Below are positions 56,261-64,000 of a DNA stretch of 64,000 bases, piece by piece; position 1 is the stretch's first letter, and each line of letters starts with the position of its first letter. Both the position numbers and the translations under genes were made by a program. The notes under the pieces are model-generated. The model saw nothing but the letters and a program-made list of their open reading frames with translations, searched no databases and was not told the DNA's origin. The stretch lies in assembly GCF_001465545.3 (NCBI RefSeq), contig NZ_CP013480.3:2976001-3040000 (forward strand). Reading direction: 5' to 3'. The stretch is from Pandoraea norimbergensis. Its GTDB lineage: Bacteria; Pseudomonadota; Gammaproteobacteria; Burkholderiales; Burkholderiaceae.

Positions 56261-57550
56261 ATGACCGAGAAACATCACGCCGAACTGGCCCTTCCCGAGC
56301 ACGACCCGGCCGACGGACGGCAATTGCCGCCGCGCAAGGGCGAATTCCGCCGCGCCAAGATCGCACTGATCGTCGTGGCCGTGCTGCTGATCGCCGGTGC
56401 CGCCCGCACCACCGTGTCGAACGCCCTGCAACGGCGCGACGTCGCCAACGTGACGGTGGAGAACGCCAAGCAGTATGTGAGTGTGGTCACGCCGGAGACG
56501 ACCTCGGCCAGCGAAACCCTGCTGCCCGCCACGTTGCGCGGCGCGGTCGAATCGCCGATCTACGCCCGCGCGACCGGTTATTTGCTGCGTCGCTACGTCG
56601 ACATCGGTGCCCGTGTGAAACAAGGTCAGTTGCTGGCCGACCTCGACACGCCGGAAATCGATCAGGAACTCGCACAGGCCATCGCCCAGCGCAACCAGAT
56701 CAACGCGAGCCTCGGGCTGGCGAAGTCGTCGCTCGACCGGTGGCAGCAGCTGCGCCAGCGCGATGCCGTCTCGCAGCAGGAACTCGACGAACGGCAAAGC
56801 ACCTACACGCAAGGCATCGCCAATCTGGCGGCTGCCGACGCCAATGTGAAGCGCCTGCAACAACTCGAATCGTTCAAGCGCATCGTGGCGCCGTTCGACG
56901 GCGTGATTACCCAACGCAATGTGGATGTTGGCGACCTGATCGATGCGGGTAGCGGCACCAGCCGCGCGCTGTTCTCGCTCGCACAGACCGACCCGTTGCG
57001 CGTCTACGTGCAGGTGCCGCAGGCCTATGCGCAAGGCGTGAGCGTGGGTCAACCCGTGGTGGTGACGCAGGCCGAACTGCCCGGCGAGCACTTCCAGGGC
57101 AAGATCACGCACGTGTCCGGGGCCATCGACGTGGCCACGCGCTCGCTGCAAATCGAGGCGTCGCTGCCCAACCCGGACGGCAAGCTGCGCCCCGGTGCTT
57201 ACGTACAACTGGCGCTGCCGAGCGCGGCGCAAGCCCATCTGAGTGTGCCGTCCAACGCGCTGCTGTTCCGCGCGGAAGGCCCCCGCGTGGCCGTGGTGGA
57301 CGATCAGGGCGTGGTGCATCTGCACAAGATCGTGATCGCTCAGGATCTGGGGCAGTCGCTGGAATTGGCCGACGGCGTCGCACCGACGGACCGCGTCATC
57401 ATCAACCCGAGCGACTCCATCGACGACGGCGACCACGTGCAGGCCAAGGCGCTGGCGGTGAAGGCTGCACCGGGCGGCAAAGCCGGTAACAAGCCCGCCG
57501 ATAAGTCGGAAGACGCGGCCAACGGTAAGGCGCAAGGAGCGCAATCGTGA
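56261..57550 (+). CDS. RND efflux periplasmic adaptor (HlyD family)
   Basis: 429 residues from the ATG at 56261. A cytoplasmic N terminus precedes one membrane anchor (AKIALIVVAVLLIAGAARTT, residues ~32-51). Barrel-sandwich and hairpin segments follow (GAVESPIYARATGYLLRRYV, DIGARVKQGQLLADLDTPEI, FKRIVAPFDGVITQRNVDVG). The C-terminal ~35 residues are a Lys/Ala/Gly-rich tail. It bridges the upstream permease and the outer-membrane factor. The stop overlaps the GTG start of the next gene (GTGA). Confidence 0.9.
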   Translation: MTEKHHAELALPEHDPADGRQLPPRKGEFRRAKIALIVVAVLLIAGAARTTVSNALQRRDVANVTVENAKQYVSVVTPETTSASETLLPATLRGAVESPIYARATGYLLRRYVDIGARVKQGQLLADLDTPEIDQELAQAIAQRNQINASLGLAKSSLDRWQQLRQRDAVSQQELDERQSTYTQGIANLAAADANVKRLQQLESFKRIVAPFDGVITQRNVDVGDLIDAGSGTSRALFSLAQTDPLRVYVQVPQAYAQGVSVGQPVVVTQAELPGEHFQGKITHVSGAIDVATRSLQIEASLPNPDGKLRPGAYVQLALPSAAQAHLSVPSNALLFRAEGPRVAVVDDQGVVHLHKIVIAQDLGQSLELADGVAPTDRVIINPSDSIDDGDHVQAKALAVKAAPGGKAGNKPADKSEDAANGKAQGAQS

Positions 57551-59067
57551 TCGCCAGCGAACACGTGGGTCCGACGTCAGCCGTACGGCAGCGCGCGCCT
57601 CGCATGACGTATGGCCGCGGTCTCCGGCTCGGTGCCATGGTGTTGGGCGTCGCCACGCTGCTCAGCGCCTGCGCCGTCGGCCCGGACTATCAGCGCCCCG
57701 AAGTCTCCACGCCGCCCGACTGGAAAACCGACAGTTACTGGCGGCTGGCCCAGCCGTCTCACGCGCCGTTGCAGCCCGACTGGTGGACCTCGTTCCACGA
57801 GCCCGCGCTCGACGACCTCGAGAAACAGGCACTGGCGCAGAGCCAGACGCTTGCGGCCGCCGTCGCCCATTACGAACAGGCTCAGGCAACGCTTGCCGGC
57901 ACCTCGGCACAACGTCTGCCTGAAGTCGACGCGTCGTTCGGGTTGGCACGTCAGCGCATCTCGGCCAACCGCCCGCTCACGAGTTATTCGTCGTCGATGA
58001 TGTCGACGGTGCAGAACAACGTTCAGCTCGGGCTCGGCGTGAACTACGACACCGACCTGTTCGGGCGCATCCGCCGTCAGGTCGAAGGCGCGCAGGCGTC
58101 GGCCGAGCAAGCCGGCGACGATCTCGCCAACGCCCGGCTGGTGCTCACCACCCAACTCGCTACGGCCTACTTTCAGTTGCGCGCGCTCGACGCCGAGATC
58201 CACGTGCTCGACGAGTCGGTCAAGTTGCAGCAGAAGGCGCTCGACTATGTCAGCGCACAACACGATCTGGGCGCCGTCTCCGGGCTCGATGTGCTGCAAC
58301 AGCAGTCGGAACTCGACACCACGCGCGTGCAAGCCAGGCTGCTGCATCAGCAGCGCGACCAGTACGAACATGCGATTGCCGCGCTCGTCGGCGTGCCCGC
58401 CCCGGCATTCTCGGTACCGGTCGGCACGCTGACCGACTCGCTGCCGGGCATTCCGCTGGGGGTGCCAAGTGACGTGCTACAACGGCGCCCCGACATCGCG
58501 TCGGCCGAGCGGGCCATGGCGGCGGCCAACGCCCAGATCGGCGTCGCCAAGGCGGCCTTCTTCCCGAGCCTGATGCTCAACCCGTCCATCGGCTGGCAAG
58601 CGACGGACTTTGCCAACCTGCTCTCCGCGCCCAGCCTGCTCTGGACGCTGGGCACGGCGGCCTCGCAAGTCATCTTCGACGGCGGACGCCGGCGGGCCGG
58701 TGTGGATTACGCGAGCGCCGGTTATCGCGCCGTTGAAGCCAACTACCGCCAGACGGTACTCACCGCCTTCCAGCAGGTGCAGGACGGTGTGACCGGCTTG
58801 TCGGTGCTTGACGGCGCGGCGCACGAATCACATGCGGCAGTGGTCGATGCACAGCGCTTGCTGAGCCTCGCCAACGACCGCTACTCGGGGGGGCTGACCG
58901 CCTATCTGAGCGTGATTACCGCGCAGCAGAGCCTGCTCGCCAGCGAGCGTCAGGATGTGCAGATTCGCGGGCAGCAACTGGTGTTGTCGGTTGCGTTGGT
59001 CAAGGCGTTAGGCGGCGGATGGCTGCCGTCGGATTCATCCACTGACTCGTATAATGCGCAAAGGTGA
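57547..59067 (+). CDS. Outer-membrane efflux lipoprotein, NodT/OprM family
   Basis: 506 residues from a GTG at 57547 overlapping the adaptor stop. A long N-terminal stretch leads to a lipoprotein signal ending VATLLSACAVGPDYQRP. Two outer-membrane factor repeats follow (LAAAVAHYEQAQATLAGTSA; VLQRRPDIASAERAMAAANA; AVEANYRQTVLTAFQQVQDG). It completes the tripartite pump with the two genes before it. An internal ATG at codon 20 would keep a normal signal peptide, so the start is not certain. A 9-bp gap leads to the response regulator. Confidence 0.9.
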   Translation: MIASEHVGPTSAVRQRAPRMTYGRGLRLGAMVLGVATLLSACAVGPDYQRPEVSTPPDWKTDSYWRLAQPSHAPLQPDWWTSFHEPALDDLEKQALAQSQTLAAAVAHYEQAQATLAGTSAQRLPEVDASFGLARQRISANRPLTSYSSSMMSTVQNNVQLGLGVNYDTDLFGRIRRQVEGAQASAEQAGDDLANARLVLTTQLATAYFQLRALDAEIHVLDESVKLQQKALDYVSAQHDLGAVSGLDVLQQQSELDTTRVQARLLHQQRDQYEHAIAALVGVPAPAFSVPVGTLTDSLPGIPLGVPSDVLQRRPDIASAERAMAAANAQIGVAKAAFFPSLMLNPSIGWQATDFANLLSAPSLLWTLGTAASQVIFDGGRRRAGVDYASAGYRAVEANYRQTVLTAFQQVQDGVTGLSVLDGAAHESHAAVVDAQRLLSLANDRYSGGLTAYLSVITAQQSLLASERQDVQIRGQQLVLSVALVKALGGGWLPSDSSTDSYNAQR

Positions 59068-59076
59068 GGTGACGAC

Positions 59077-59751
59077 ATGAAAGTACTGATCGTTGAAGAC
59101 GAACATAAGGTAGTGGACTATCTGCGCTCGGGGCTGACCGAGCAAGGCTGGGTGGTCGACGTCGCGCTCGATGGCGAAGAAGGCACCCATCTCGCGCTGG
59201 AGTTCGACTACGACGTGATCGTGCTCGATGTCATGCTCCCCAAGCGCGACGGCTTTGCCGTGCTCGGCTCGTTGCGTGAACGCAAGTCGACGCCCGTCAT
59301 CATGTTGACGGCACGCGATCACGTGAACGACCGCGTGCGCGGCCTGCGCGAAGGGGCCGACGACTACCTGACCAAGCCGTTCTCGTTCATCGAGCTGGTC
59401 GAGCGCCTGCATGCACTCGCGCGCCGCACCCGCGTGCAGGAATCGACACTGATTTCGGTCGGCGACCTGTACGTCGACCTGATCGGACGCCGCGCCACGC
59501 GCGACGGCCAACGTCTGGATCTCACCGCCAAAGAATTTCAGTTGCTCTCCGTACTCGCCCGTCGTCAGGGCGACATTCTGTCGAAGACGGCCATCACCGA
59601 ACTGGTCTGGGACGTCAATTTCGACAGCCACACGAACGTGGTGGAGACGGCGATCAAACGCTTGCGCGCCAAGCTGGACGGCCCTTTCCACAACAAGCTG
59701 CTGCACACCGTGCGCGGCATGGGTTACGTGCTGGAGGTGCGCGAGGCGTAA
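59077..59751 (+). CDS. OmpR-family response regulator, IrlR/CopR-like
   Basis: 224 residues. The receiver has acidic E7-D8-E9, Asp51 (VIVLDVMLPKRDGFAVL) and Lys100 (YLTKPFSFIELVERL). The winged helix follows (LTAKEFQLLSVLARRQGDIL, SHTNVVETAIKRLRAKLDGP, LLHTVRGMGYVLE). It matches the heavy-metal response-regulator branch (CusR/IrlR/CzcR). GAGGTGA precedes the ATG. Being last but one in the RND operon, it likely controls that operon, perhaps through the tandem CATTTTGGCGT repeats upstream. The inducer could be a metal or a drug. Confidence 0.9.
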   Translation: MKVLIVEDEHKVVDYLRSGLTEQGWVVDVALDGEEGTHLALEFDYDVIVLDVMLPKRDGFAVLGSLRERKSTPVIMLTARDHVNDRVRGLREGADDYLTKPFSFIELVERLHALARRTRVQESTLISVGDLYVDLIGRRATRDGQRLDLTAKEFQLLSVLARRQGDILSKTAITELVWDVNFDSHTNVVETAIKRLRAKLDGPFHNKLLHTVRGMGYVLEVREA

Positions 59752-59778
59752 GCCGAGCGCACTGCCGCCGCGCTCACC

Positions 59779-61284
59779 ATGGTCAGACACTCGATCTCCC
59801 GCCGCCTCGCCGCGATGTTCGCGGTGGTGGCGCTATCGGTGTTCGCGCTGGTGGGTACCGCGCTATATATGATGCTGCGCGTGCAGTTGGAACGGCACCT
59901 GCGCGAGTCGCTCGACGATCGCGCGCAGATCGCGCACATCATCGTCTATCACGGCGGGACGCCCGAGAAGTGGCAGATCGTGCGTGAAAAGCTAAGTGAC
60001 ATGACCCCACGCGACGGCACGACGACCTACGCCGTCTCAAGCGACGACCCACGGTTTACCTTCGGCACGCCCGTGGGCGGCATGTTCGTGAAGCGATTGT
60101 CCAACGGCTACGTGCGTCTGCGCCCCGACGGCGGTGGCGACGATATGCTGACCACTCGCGAAATCTTGCCGCCGTACGGCTCGCGCCCGGCTGTGACGCT
60201 TCAGGTGTCGGCCAGCTATTCGCCCAACGAGCGCACGCTGCGCGCCTTCGGCCTCGGACTCGCGGCGCTGTCGGCGCTCGGCAGTCTGGGCGTGCTGCTG
60301 CTCAGCTACTCGGTCACGCGGCTCGGGCTTTCGCCGCTGACCCGCCTCACCCGCGAAGCCTCGCAAATCAGTCCGGACAACCGCTCCCAGCGACTGGATA
60401 CCCGTTCGCTACCGGTCGAACTCGACGATCTCGCACACTCGTTCAACGGTGCCCTCGCCCGGCTTGACGGCGCGTACGAGCGGCTGGAATCGTTCAACGC
60501 CGACGTCGCGCACGAGTTGCGCACACCGGTGACCATCCTGATCGGGCAGACCGAGGTGGCGCTCACGCGCGACCGGCCGGTCGAAGACCTGCGCGCCCTG
60601 CTGCAATCGAATCTCGAAGAGCTGGGCCGCATGCGCACGATCATCAACGACATGCTGTTCCTCTCACGGGCTGATCAGGGCGAGCGCGCAACCGGCCTGA
60701 CGGGCCTGTCGATTGCGAGCGAAGCCGCACACACGTTGGAGTTTCTGGAAATTCCGCTTGAAGAGGCGCAAGTGGCGGCACGGCTGCATGGCAGCGCCTT
60801 CGCTCATGTGAACAAGGCCCTCGTCGGGCGCGCCGTCGCGAATCTGGTGATGAACGCCATTGAGCATTGCGCGCCGGGCGCCACCATCGACGTACGGATA
60901 TCGCAACCGGCCAAGTCGGCACACGACGCCGATCAGGTGCGCATTGAAGTCGCCAATCCGGGCGCGCCGATTCCGCCCGACGTGCTGCGGCATTTGTTCG
61001 ATCGTTTCTACCGCGCCGAGCCGTCGCGCACCAACAGCCGTGAGAATCACGGGCTGGGGCTGGCCATCGTCAAGGCCATTGCCGAAATGCACGGCGGCAC
61101 CGTGTGGGCGCACAGCGCGGGCGGCCTCAATACGTTTGGCTTCTCGGTATCGAAAGGGCCGGCAGCGCTTGCCGACCCGATGGGGACAGGCCCAATGGGA
61201 CAACCGGGCCCGGCAGGTCCGGCAGGTCCGGCAGTCGCCAGTTCGTCAGAGGCCTTGCCGACCGTGGTTGCCCGCTCGCGATAA
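59779..61284 (+). CDS. Sensor histidine kinase, heavy-metal sensor family (IrlS/CusS-like)
   Basis: 501 residues. Two membrane helices (about 10-32 and 155-178) enclose a ~120-residue periplasmic domain. A HAMP region leads to His245 (FNADVAHELRTPVTILIGQT), then N (LVMNAIEHCAPG) and G2 (ENHGLGLAIVKAIAEMHGG) boxes. G1 is altered (VANPGAPIPPDVLRHLFDRF). After the ATPase fold, the last ~50 residues are a Gly-Pro-Ala tail with collagen-like GxxGxx spacing. The start lacks a good Shine-Dalgarno. Its last 39 bases overlap the convergent gene on the other strand. Confidence 0.88.
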   Translation: MVRHSISRRLAAMFAVVALSVFALVGTALYMMLRVQLERHLRESLDDRAQIAHIIVYHGGTPEKWQIVREKLSDMTPRDGTTTYAVSSDDPRFTFGTPVGGMFVKRLSNGYVRLRPDGGGDDMLTTREILPPYGSRPAVTLQVSASYSPNERTLRAFGLGLAALSALGSLGVLLLSYSVTRLGLSPLTRLTREASQISPDNRSQRLDTRSLPVELDDLAHSFNGALARLDGAYERLESFNADVAHELRTPVTILIGQTEVALTRDRPVEDLRALLQSNLEELGRMRTIINDMLFLSRADQGERATGLTGLSIASEAAHTLEFLEIPLEEAQVAARLHGSAFAHVNKALVGRAVANLVMNAIEHCAPGATIDVRISQPAKSAHDADQVRIEVANPGAPIPPDVLRHLFDRFYRAEPSRTNSRENHGLGLAIVKAIAEMHGGTVWAHSAGGLNTFGFSVSKGPAALADPMGTGPMGQPGPAGPAGPAVASSSEALPTVVARSR

Positions 61285-61827
61285 CCCTTGCGGCGCAAAG
61301 CCGGTCAACGTTTCTCCCAGCGCCTCGCGCGCATAGGCGGCTGCGACAGTCATCTGTGCGAGCCGCGCCCGCAACTCCAGATTCTCCCGCTCCAGATGTT
61401 GTACGCGCCGCATGGCATCGGCCACGTCGGCACTCGCATGCCCGTGGGAGAGTTGTCCTTCAGGCAGGGCATCGAGCAATGTCATGGCCCTCGCCAGGTT
61501 TTGCTCAAGCTGCTGCGCCCAGACCGCGTGGGCATTGACGGGCAACGATGCCGATGTCGGCACCGCCGGCATTTCGTAGGCGGCACGCGCACGCACAATG
61601 GCCTTTTGCACGGTACCGGCACTGGGTCGTCGTGCCACGCCCGCCAATCCCATCAACTTCAGATACGTCTGCGCACCGTAAATGCGATGCGCGGCAGACC
61701 AGGCGTCGTGCAGGAAAGCGTCGAGAAAGGCGGGATTGTTATGGGGGTTAGCCGTGTCCGCGTCGCGGGCGGCGGCGAGCAATGCGGCGTATGTCGCATC
61801 GTCGAATTTAAGAGCGGACCGTGCCAT
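61246..61827 (-). CDS. Hypothetical coiled-coil protein
   Basis: 193 residues, family not recognised. The N-terminal ~85 residues are helical and Ala-rich (DDATYAALLAAARDADTANP, FLHDAWSAAHRIYGAQTYLK, RRPSAGTVQKAIVRARAAYE), possibly a small DNA-binding domain reminiscent of KfrA N-termini. The C-terminal part is a likely coiled coil (DVADAMRRVQHLERENLELR, ARLAQMTVAAAYAREAL). There is no signal peptide. It overlaps the kinase gene by 39 bases tail to tail, which is unusual in this compact but rarely overlapping region. Confidence 0.6.
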   Translation of the reverse strand: MARSALKFDDATYAALLAAARDADTANPHNNPAFLDAFLHDAWSAAHRIYGAQTYLKLMGLAGVARRPSAGTVQKAIVRARAAYEMPAVPTSASLPVNAHAVWAQQLEQNLARAMTLLDALPEGQLSHGHASADVADAMRRVQHLERENLELRARLAQMTVAAAYAREALGETLTGFAPQGLSRAGNHGRQGL

Positions 61828-61930
61828 GGCGACCTCCGGTCGTGGGCGCTTGCCGTTTGGGGGGATCGGGCGCCGGTCGTGGTGTCACCGGCGCCCAATG
61901 GTCAAACCGACGAATAGTCCGCCGCGTGCA

Positions 61931-62548
61931 TTACGGCTTGGGAGCCGGGGGCGGCGGCGGCGGTGTCCACTTGCGCTTGGCATCCGGGTCTTGCGTCACC
62001 GCCACAGCAATCGCTTCGGTGTAATCCACGTTGACGGAATCGCCCACCTTCACGCCATTGAGCAGCGAGGGGTCCTGCACGGCGATATCGACGGTGCGCT
62101 TCGGACCGCGCAGCGTAATGACGTTGGCCGTGCGGTCGATCTTCTGCACGGTCGCCACGACCTTGATGTTGCGCGCCGCATCGGCGGCCGGACGATTGCC
62201 CGGCGTGGCACGGTTCGCTTCTTCAGTGACGACGCTGCTGCGAATGCCGCCGCCCGGTGCCACCGAGATGGCAATCGCCCGCTCATACGCCACCACCACC
62301 TTGTCGCCCTTGCGCATCTGCTCGAAGTTTCTCACTTCGGGTCCGACCACGAAGGTCACCGGCTTGCCGTGATCGTCGGCGACCTGAATGGTGCGGTTCT
62401 TGGCGTCGACACCCAGCAGCGTCGTACGGAACTCGACGACGCCGCCACGCACGATCGGTGCGGGCGGGGGGGCGGCCTGCGTTTGTGCATAGGCGGCCTG
62501 CCCCAGCGACAACAGACCGGCCAGAATCATCGCTTGCGTGAGCTTCAT
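61931..62548 (-). CDS. Small exported protein with two related OB-like repeats
   Basis: 205 residues with a signal peptide (MKLTQAMILAGLLSLGQAAY, cleavage near residue 21). Two similar segments follow: GVVEFRTTLLGVDAKNRTIQ leading to VGPEVRNFEQMRKGDKVVVA, and VKVVATVQKIDRTANVITLR-like sequence leading to VQDPSLLNGVKVGDSVNVDY. The pattern matches the small DUF5666-like periplasmic proteins. The tail is Pro-rich. Function is unknown. It diverges from the DUF2092 gene across a long AT-rich gap and has an inverted repeat 23 bp upstream. Confidence 0.7.
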   Translation of the reverse strand: MKLTQAMILAGLLSLGQAAYAQTQAAPPPAPIVRGGVVEFRTTLLGVDAKNRTIQVADDHGKPVTFVVGPEVRNFEQMRKGDKVVVAYERAIAISVAPGGGIRSSVVTEEANRATPGNRPAADAARNIKVVATVQKIDRTANVITLRGPKRTVDIAVQDPSLLNGVKVGDSVNVDYTEAIAVAVTQDPDAKRKWTPPPPPPAPKP

Positions 62549-63140
62549 GGTGTGTCCTTTTTGTTATCACCGAATGAGAATCCGTCATTCGAATTCGGCA
62601 AATAGTTAATTATCCGAAACAAATTTCCAGTGACCGGTGACATGCACCAATTACCGAATGTTTCCCGGCGATAGTAACAAAATAATTCATTTCGGCAAGA
62701 TAATTTTGTTTTGCATACCAAATACCGTTAGCCGTCGAATAATTAAAATTACCCACCCCCAGCCTCGCCAAGCCCACAGGCCTTTAGGCGTGGAATCACC
62801 CTTGAATTTCATTGATGAAAATCAATAACCCATTCATGCATGGACGATAAGTACATACCTATTTCCAATCAAAGCAGAAACAACTTGTTACAAAGTCATT
62901 CATTGAAGTTACGTAATTCTTAATCCGTTCGGATGATGCATTTCGTCTTGACAGTTTGCAATCCGAATCACTAATCTTGTTCCTACCCGACCCGATGGTC
63001 ACACGGCCCCGTCGGTTTATTTGTGCGGGTCAACGATTGGTGACCCGCCCTGCCTCCCTTGCGCCGATATGCGGCGCCCCAGCACGTTGTTGTCGTCCCG
63101 TTCACACCCGCCCTTTGAATGAGGTCACACAGTGCCATCC
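62549..63140. other. AT-rich divergent intergenic region
   Basis: About 590 bp, distinctly AT-rich against the rest of the window, especially 62580-62960. It holds an inverted repeat CGAATGA-N7-TCATTCG (62571-62591), a short ATTGAT-N4-ATCAAT repeat (62811-62826) and repeated ACCGAATG words. Open frames here are short and unsupported. It may be a promoter region for the two divergent exported-protein genes or an old insertion. Confidence 0.6.
62571..62591. promoter_or_regulatory. CGAATGA-N7-TCATTCG inverted repeat
   Basis: Perfect 7-bp arms with a 7-bp spacer, 23 bp upstream of the 61931-62548 gene start. A candidate operator. Confidence 0.5.
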
Positions 63141-64000
63141 ATGTCTTCCCGACGAACGCGTCCCCATCGCCCCAATCACCCTGATCGCAGGCTGACGCGT
63201 ACGCTGATTCGTCCACTGATTCGTCCCCTGATTCGTCCGCTGATTCGCACGCTCGCATTCGGTGCAGCCGCCGCCATTGCGCTGGCGTCGTACTCGGCGT
63301 CGGCACAGGCCCCCGCATCGGACAGCACGCTCCCGGTGCAGGGCATGCCGGAGAAGCAGCAAGGTGCGGTCGACGCGCTGACGAAAATGAGTCGTTATCT
63401 GAGAACCTTGCAGCGCTTTCACGTGGCGGCAGATTCGGTCACCGACGCCGTATTGAGCACCGGGCAGAACGTGGGCTTTCTGCATCACACCGACATGTCG
63501 GTGCAGCGCCCCGACAAGGTCCGCGCAGTGGTCACCGGCCAAGCGCGCAATCGCGGCATTGTCTATAACGGCAAAACGTTCACGCTCTACGACGAGTCAC
63601 AGGGCAAGCGCTTCTACAGCCGGGTCGACGCGCCGCCGACCATCGATGCGCTGGCGCGGGATATCGATCAGAAGTACGGCATCGGACTCCCGCTGGCGGA
63701 TCTGTTTTATTGGGGCATGGACCCCGACGATGCCACCCAATTGCGCTCGGCGCTCTTCATCGGACTCGATCGCGTGAATGGTGAATGGTGCAATCACTAC
63801 GCGTATCAGCAACCCGATGTCGATTGGGAATTGTGGATTCGGGCAGGTTCGCGGCCCCTGCCTTGCCGGTTCGTCATTACCGATACGTCGCAACCGTCGC
63901 GGCCGCAGCATGCCGTGAATTACCGCTGGAACGTCAATCCGGCGTTCGCGGCGGGAACGTTCACCTATCAGGTACCCGCCGGGGCGCAGCGTATCGAGAT
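63141..64000 (+). CDS. DUF2092 family exported protein (3' end outside the window)
   Basis: At least 286 residues, open to the window edge. The N terminus is very basic and contains a four-fold LIRP/LIRT tandem repeat before a signal peptide (FGAAAAIALASYSASAQA). The DUF2092 domain follows (DALTKMSRYLRTLQRFHVAA, VRAVVTGQARNRGIVYNGKT, LPLADLFYWG). Family members are periplasmic with a LolA/LppX-like fold and unknown ligand. An upstream GTG at 63132 is an alternative start. The 3' end must be read from the next window. Confidence 0.75.
   Translation, partial: MSSRRTRPHRPNHPDRRLTRTLIRPLIRPLIRPLIRTLAFGAAAAIALASYSASAQAPASDSTLPVQGMPEKQQGAVDALTKMSRYLRTLQRFHVAADSVTDAVLSTGQNVGFLHHTDMSVQRPDKVRAVVTGQARNRGIVYNGKTFTLYDESQGKRFYSRVDAPPTIDALARDIDQKYGIGLPLADLFYWGMDPDDATQLRSALFIGLDRVNGEWCNHYAYQQPDVDWELWIRAGSRPLPCRFVITDTSQPSRPQHAVNYRWNVNPAFAAGTFTYQVPAGAQRIE
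63204..63251 (+). repeat. Four 12-bp tandem repeats encoding LIRP in the DUF2092 N terminus
   Basis: Four consecutive copies of CTGATTCGTCCN (the last is CTGATTCGCACG), each encoding Leu-Ile-Arg-Pro/Thr. Copy-number change would add or remove four residues without a frameshift. Confidence 0.85.

Noticed and set aside
54349..56262. 637-codon frame antisense to the RND permease
   Set aside because: Shadow of a clear RND gene; the translation is His/Arg-rich without domains.
62637..62828. 63-codon frame in the AT-rich gap
   Set aside because: No Shine-Dalgarno and no recognisable motif; chance frame in AT-rich DNA.
63204..63251. Possible CRISPR-like repeat
   Set aside because: Units are 12 bp and contiguous without spacers, and they lie in a coding frame.

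Overview
The window is GC-rich, densely coded DNA with short gaps, many ATGA/GTGA stop-start overlaps and several Tat-type signal peptides. The gene content (MdtABC-type RND pump with NodT-like outer-membrane factor, FadH, MetE, DyP-encapsulin pair, many LysR and two-component regulators) fits a betaproteobacterium of the Burkholderiaceae. Pandoraea is my best guess, from overall resemblance rather than a diagnostic marker. There are no rRNA or tRNA genes, insertion sequences, integrases or CRISPR arrays that I can see. It reads as chromosome with small accessory inserts.

Layout. 1-1643: end of a flavoprotein, a two-cluster ferredoxin and a sulfonate-type solute-binding protein in one overlapping operon. 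1672-5233: ECF sigma/anti-sigma pair and two exported alpha/beta hydrolases, all on the minus strand. 5398-8986: a degenerate HD-GYP/LuxR regulator, a DUF2946 protein and a His-rich PepSY membrane protein. 9012-13656: an HTH-citrate synthase divergent from a class III CoA-transferase, then a membrane protein with a degenerate GGDEF domain. 13897-16653: fadH divergent from a padR gene, with two perfect 18-bp palindromes between them. 16640-20129: a small toxin-antitoxin cluster (AbiEi/AbiEii, then HipB/HipA). 20472-22502: beta-propeller protein and sterol-desaturase-family protein. 22848-32211: mdtA-mdtB-mdtC-outer membrane factor. 33076-34043: LysR regulator divergent from a methyltransferase. 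34160-37440: DUF4105 membrane protein translationally coupled to a lipoprotein lipase. 37469-41372: SUOX-fold protein, Tat-exported sulfatase and its divergent LysR regulator. 41510-43798: metE. 43887-44774: an orphan protein. 45125-48903: a PmrAB/QseBC-like two-component system followed by an ArnT-like transferase. 48933-50522: a second hipBA module. 50736-52678: DyP peroxidase and encapsulin. 53092-61284: a second RND operon ending in its own two-component system. 61246-64000: a coiled-coil protein, a small exported repeat protein and the start of a DUF2092 protein.

How the genes work together. Two complete tripartite RND pumps and an ArnT-like lipid A transferase next to a Pmr-like two-component system suggest envelope defence against antibiotics and cationic peptides. 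The DyP peroxidase carries an encapsulin cargo-loading tail, so the pair should form a protein nanocompartment. Three toxin-antitoxin-type modules lie in about 34 kb, and inverted-repeat candidate operators can be read by eye in front of each. Two proteins of c-di-GMP enzyme families (GGDEF, HD-GYP) have both lost catalytic motif residues, so they look like sensors or regulators.

I found no clearly new multi-gene system. The least explained parts are the orphan at 43887-44774, the DUF4105-lipase pair, the HTH-citrate synthase/CoA-transferase pair and the flavoprotein-ferredoxin-binding protein operon at the left edge. Starts were chosen from coupling, Shine-Dalgarno sequences and family length. 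Family assignments come from reading the translations, without database searches.
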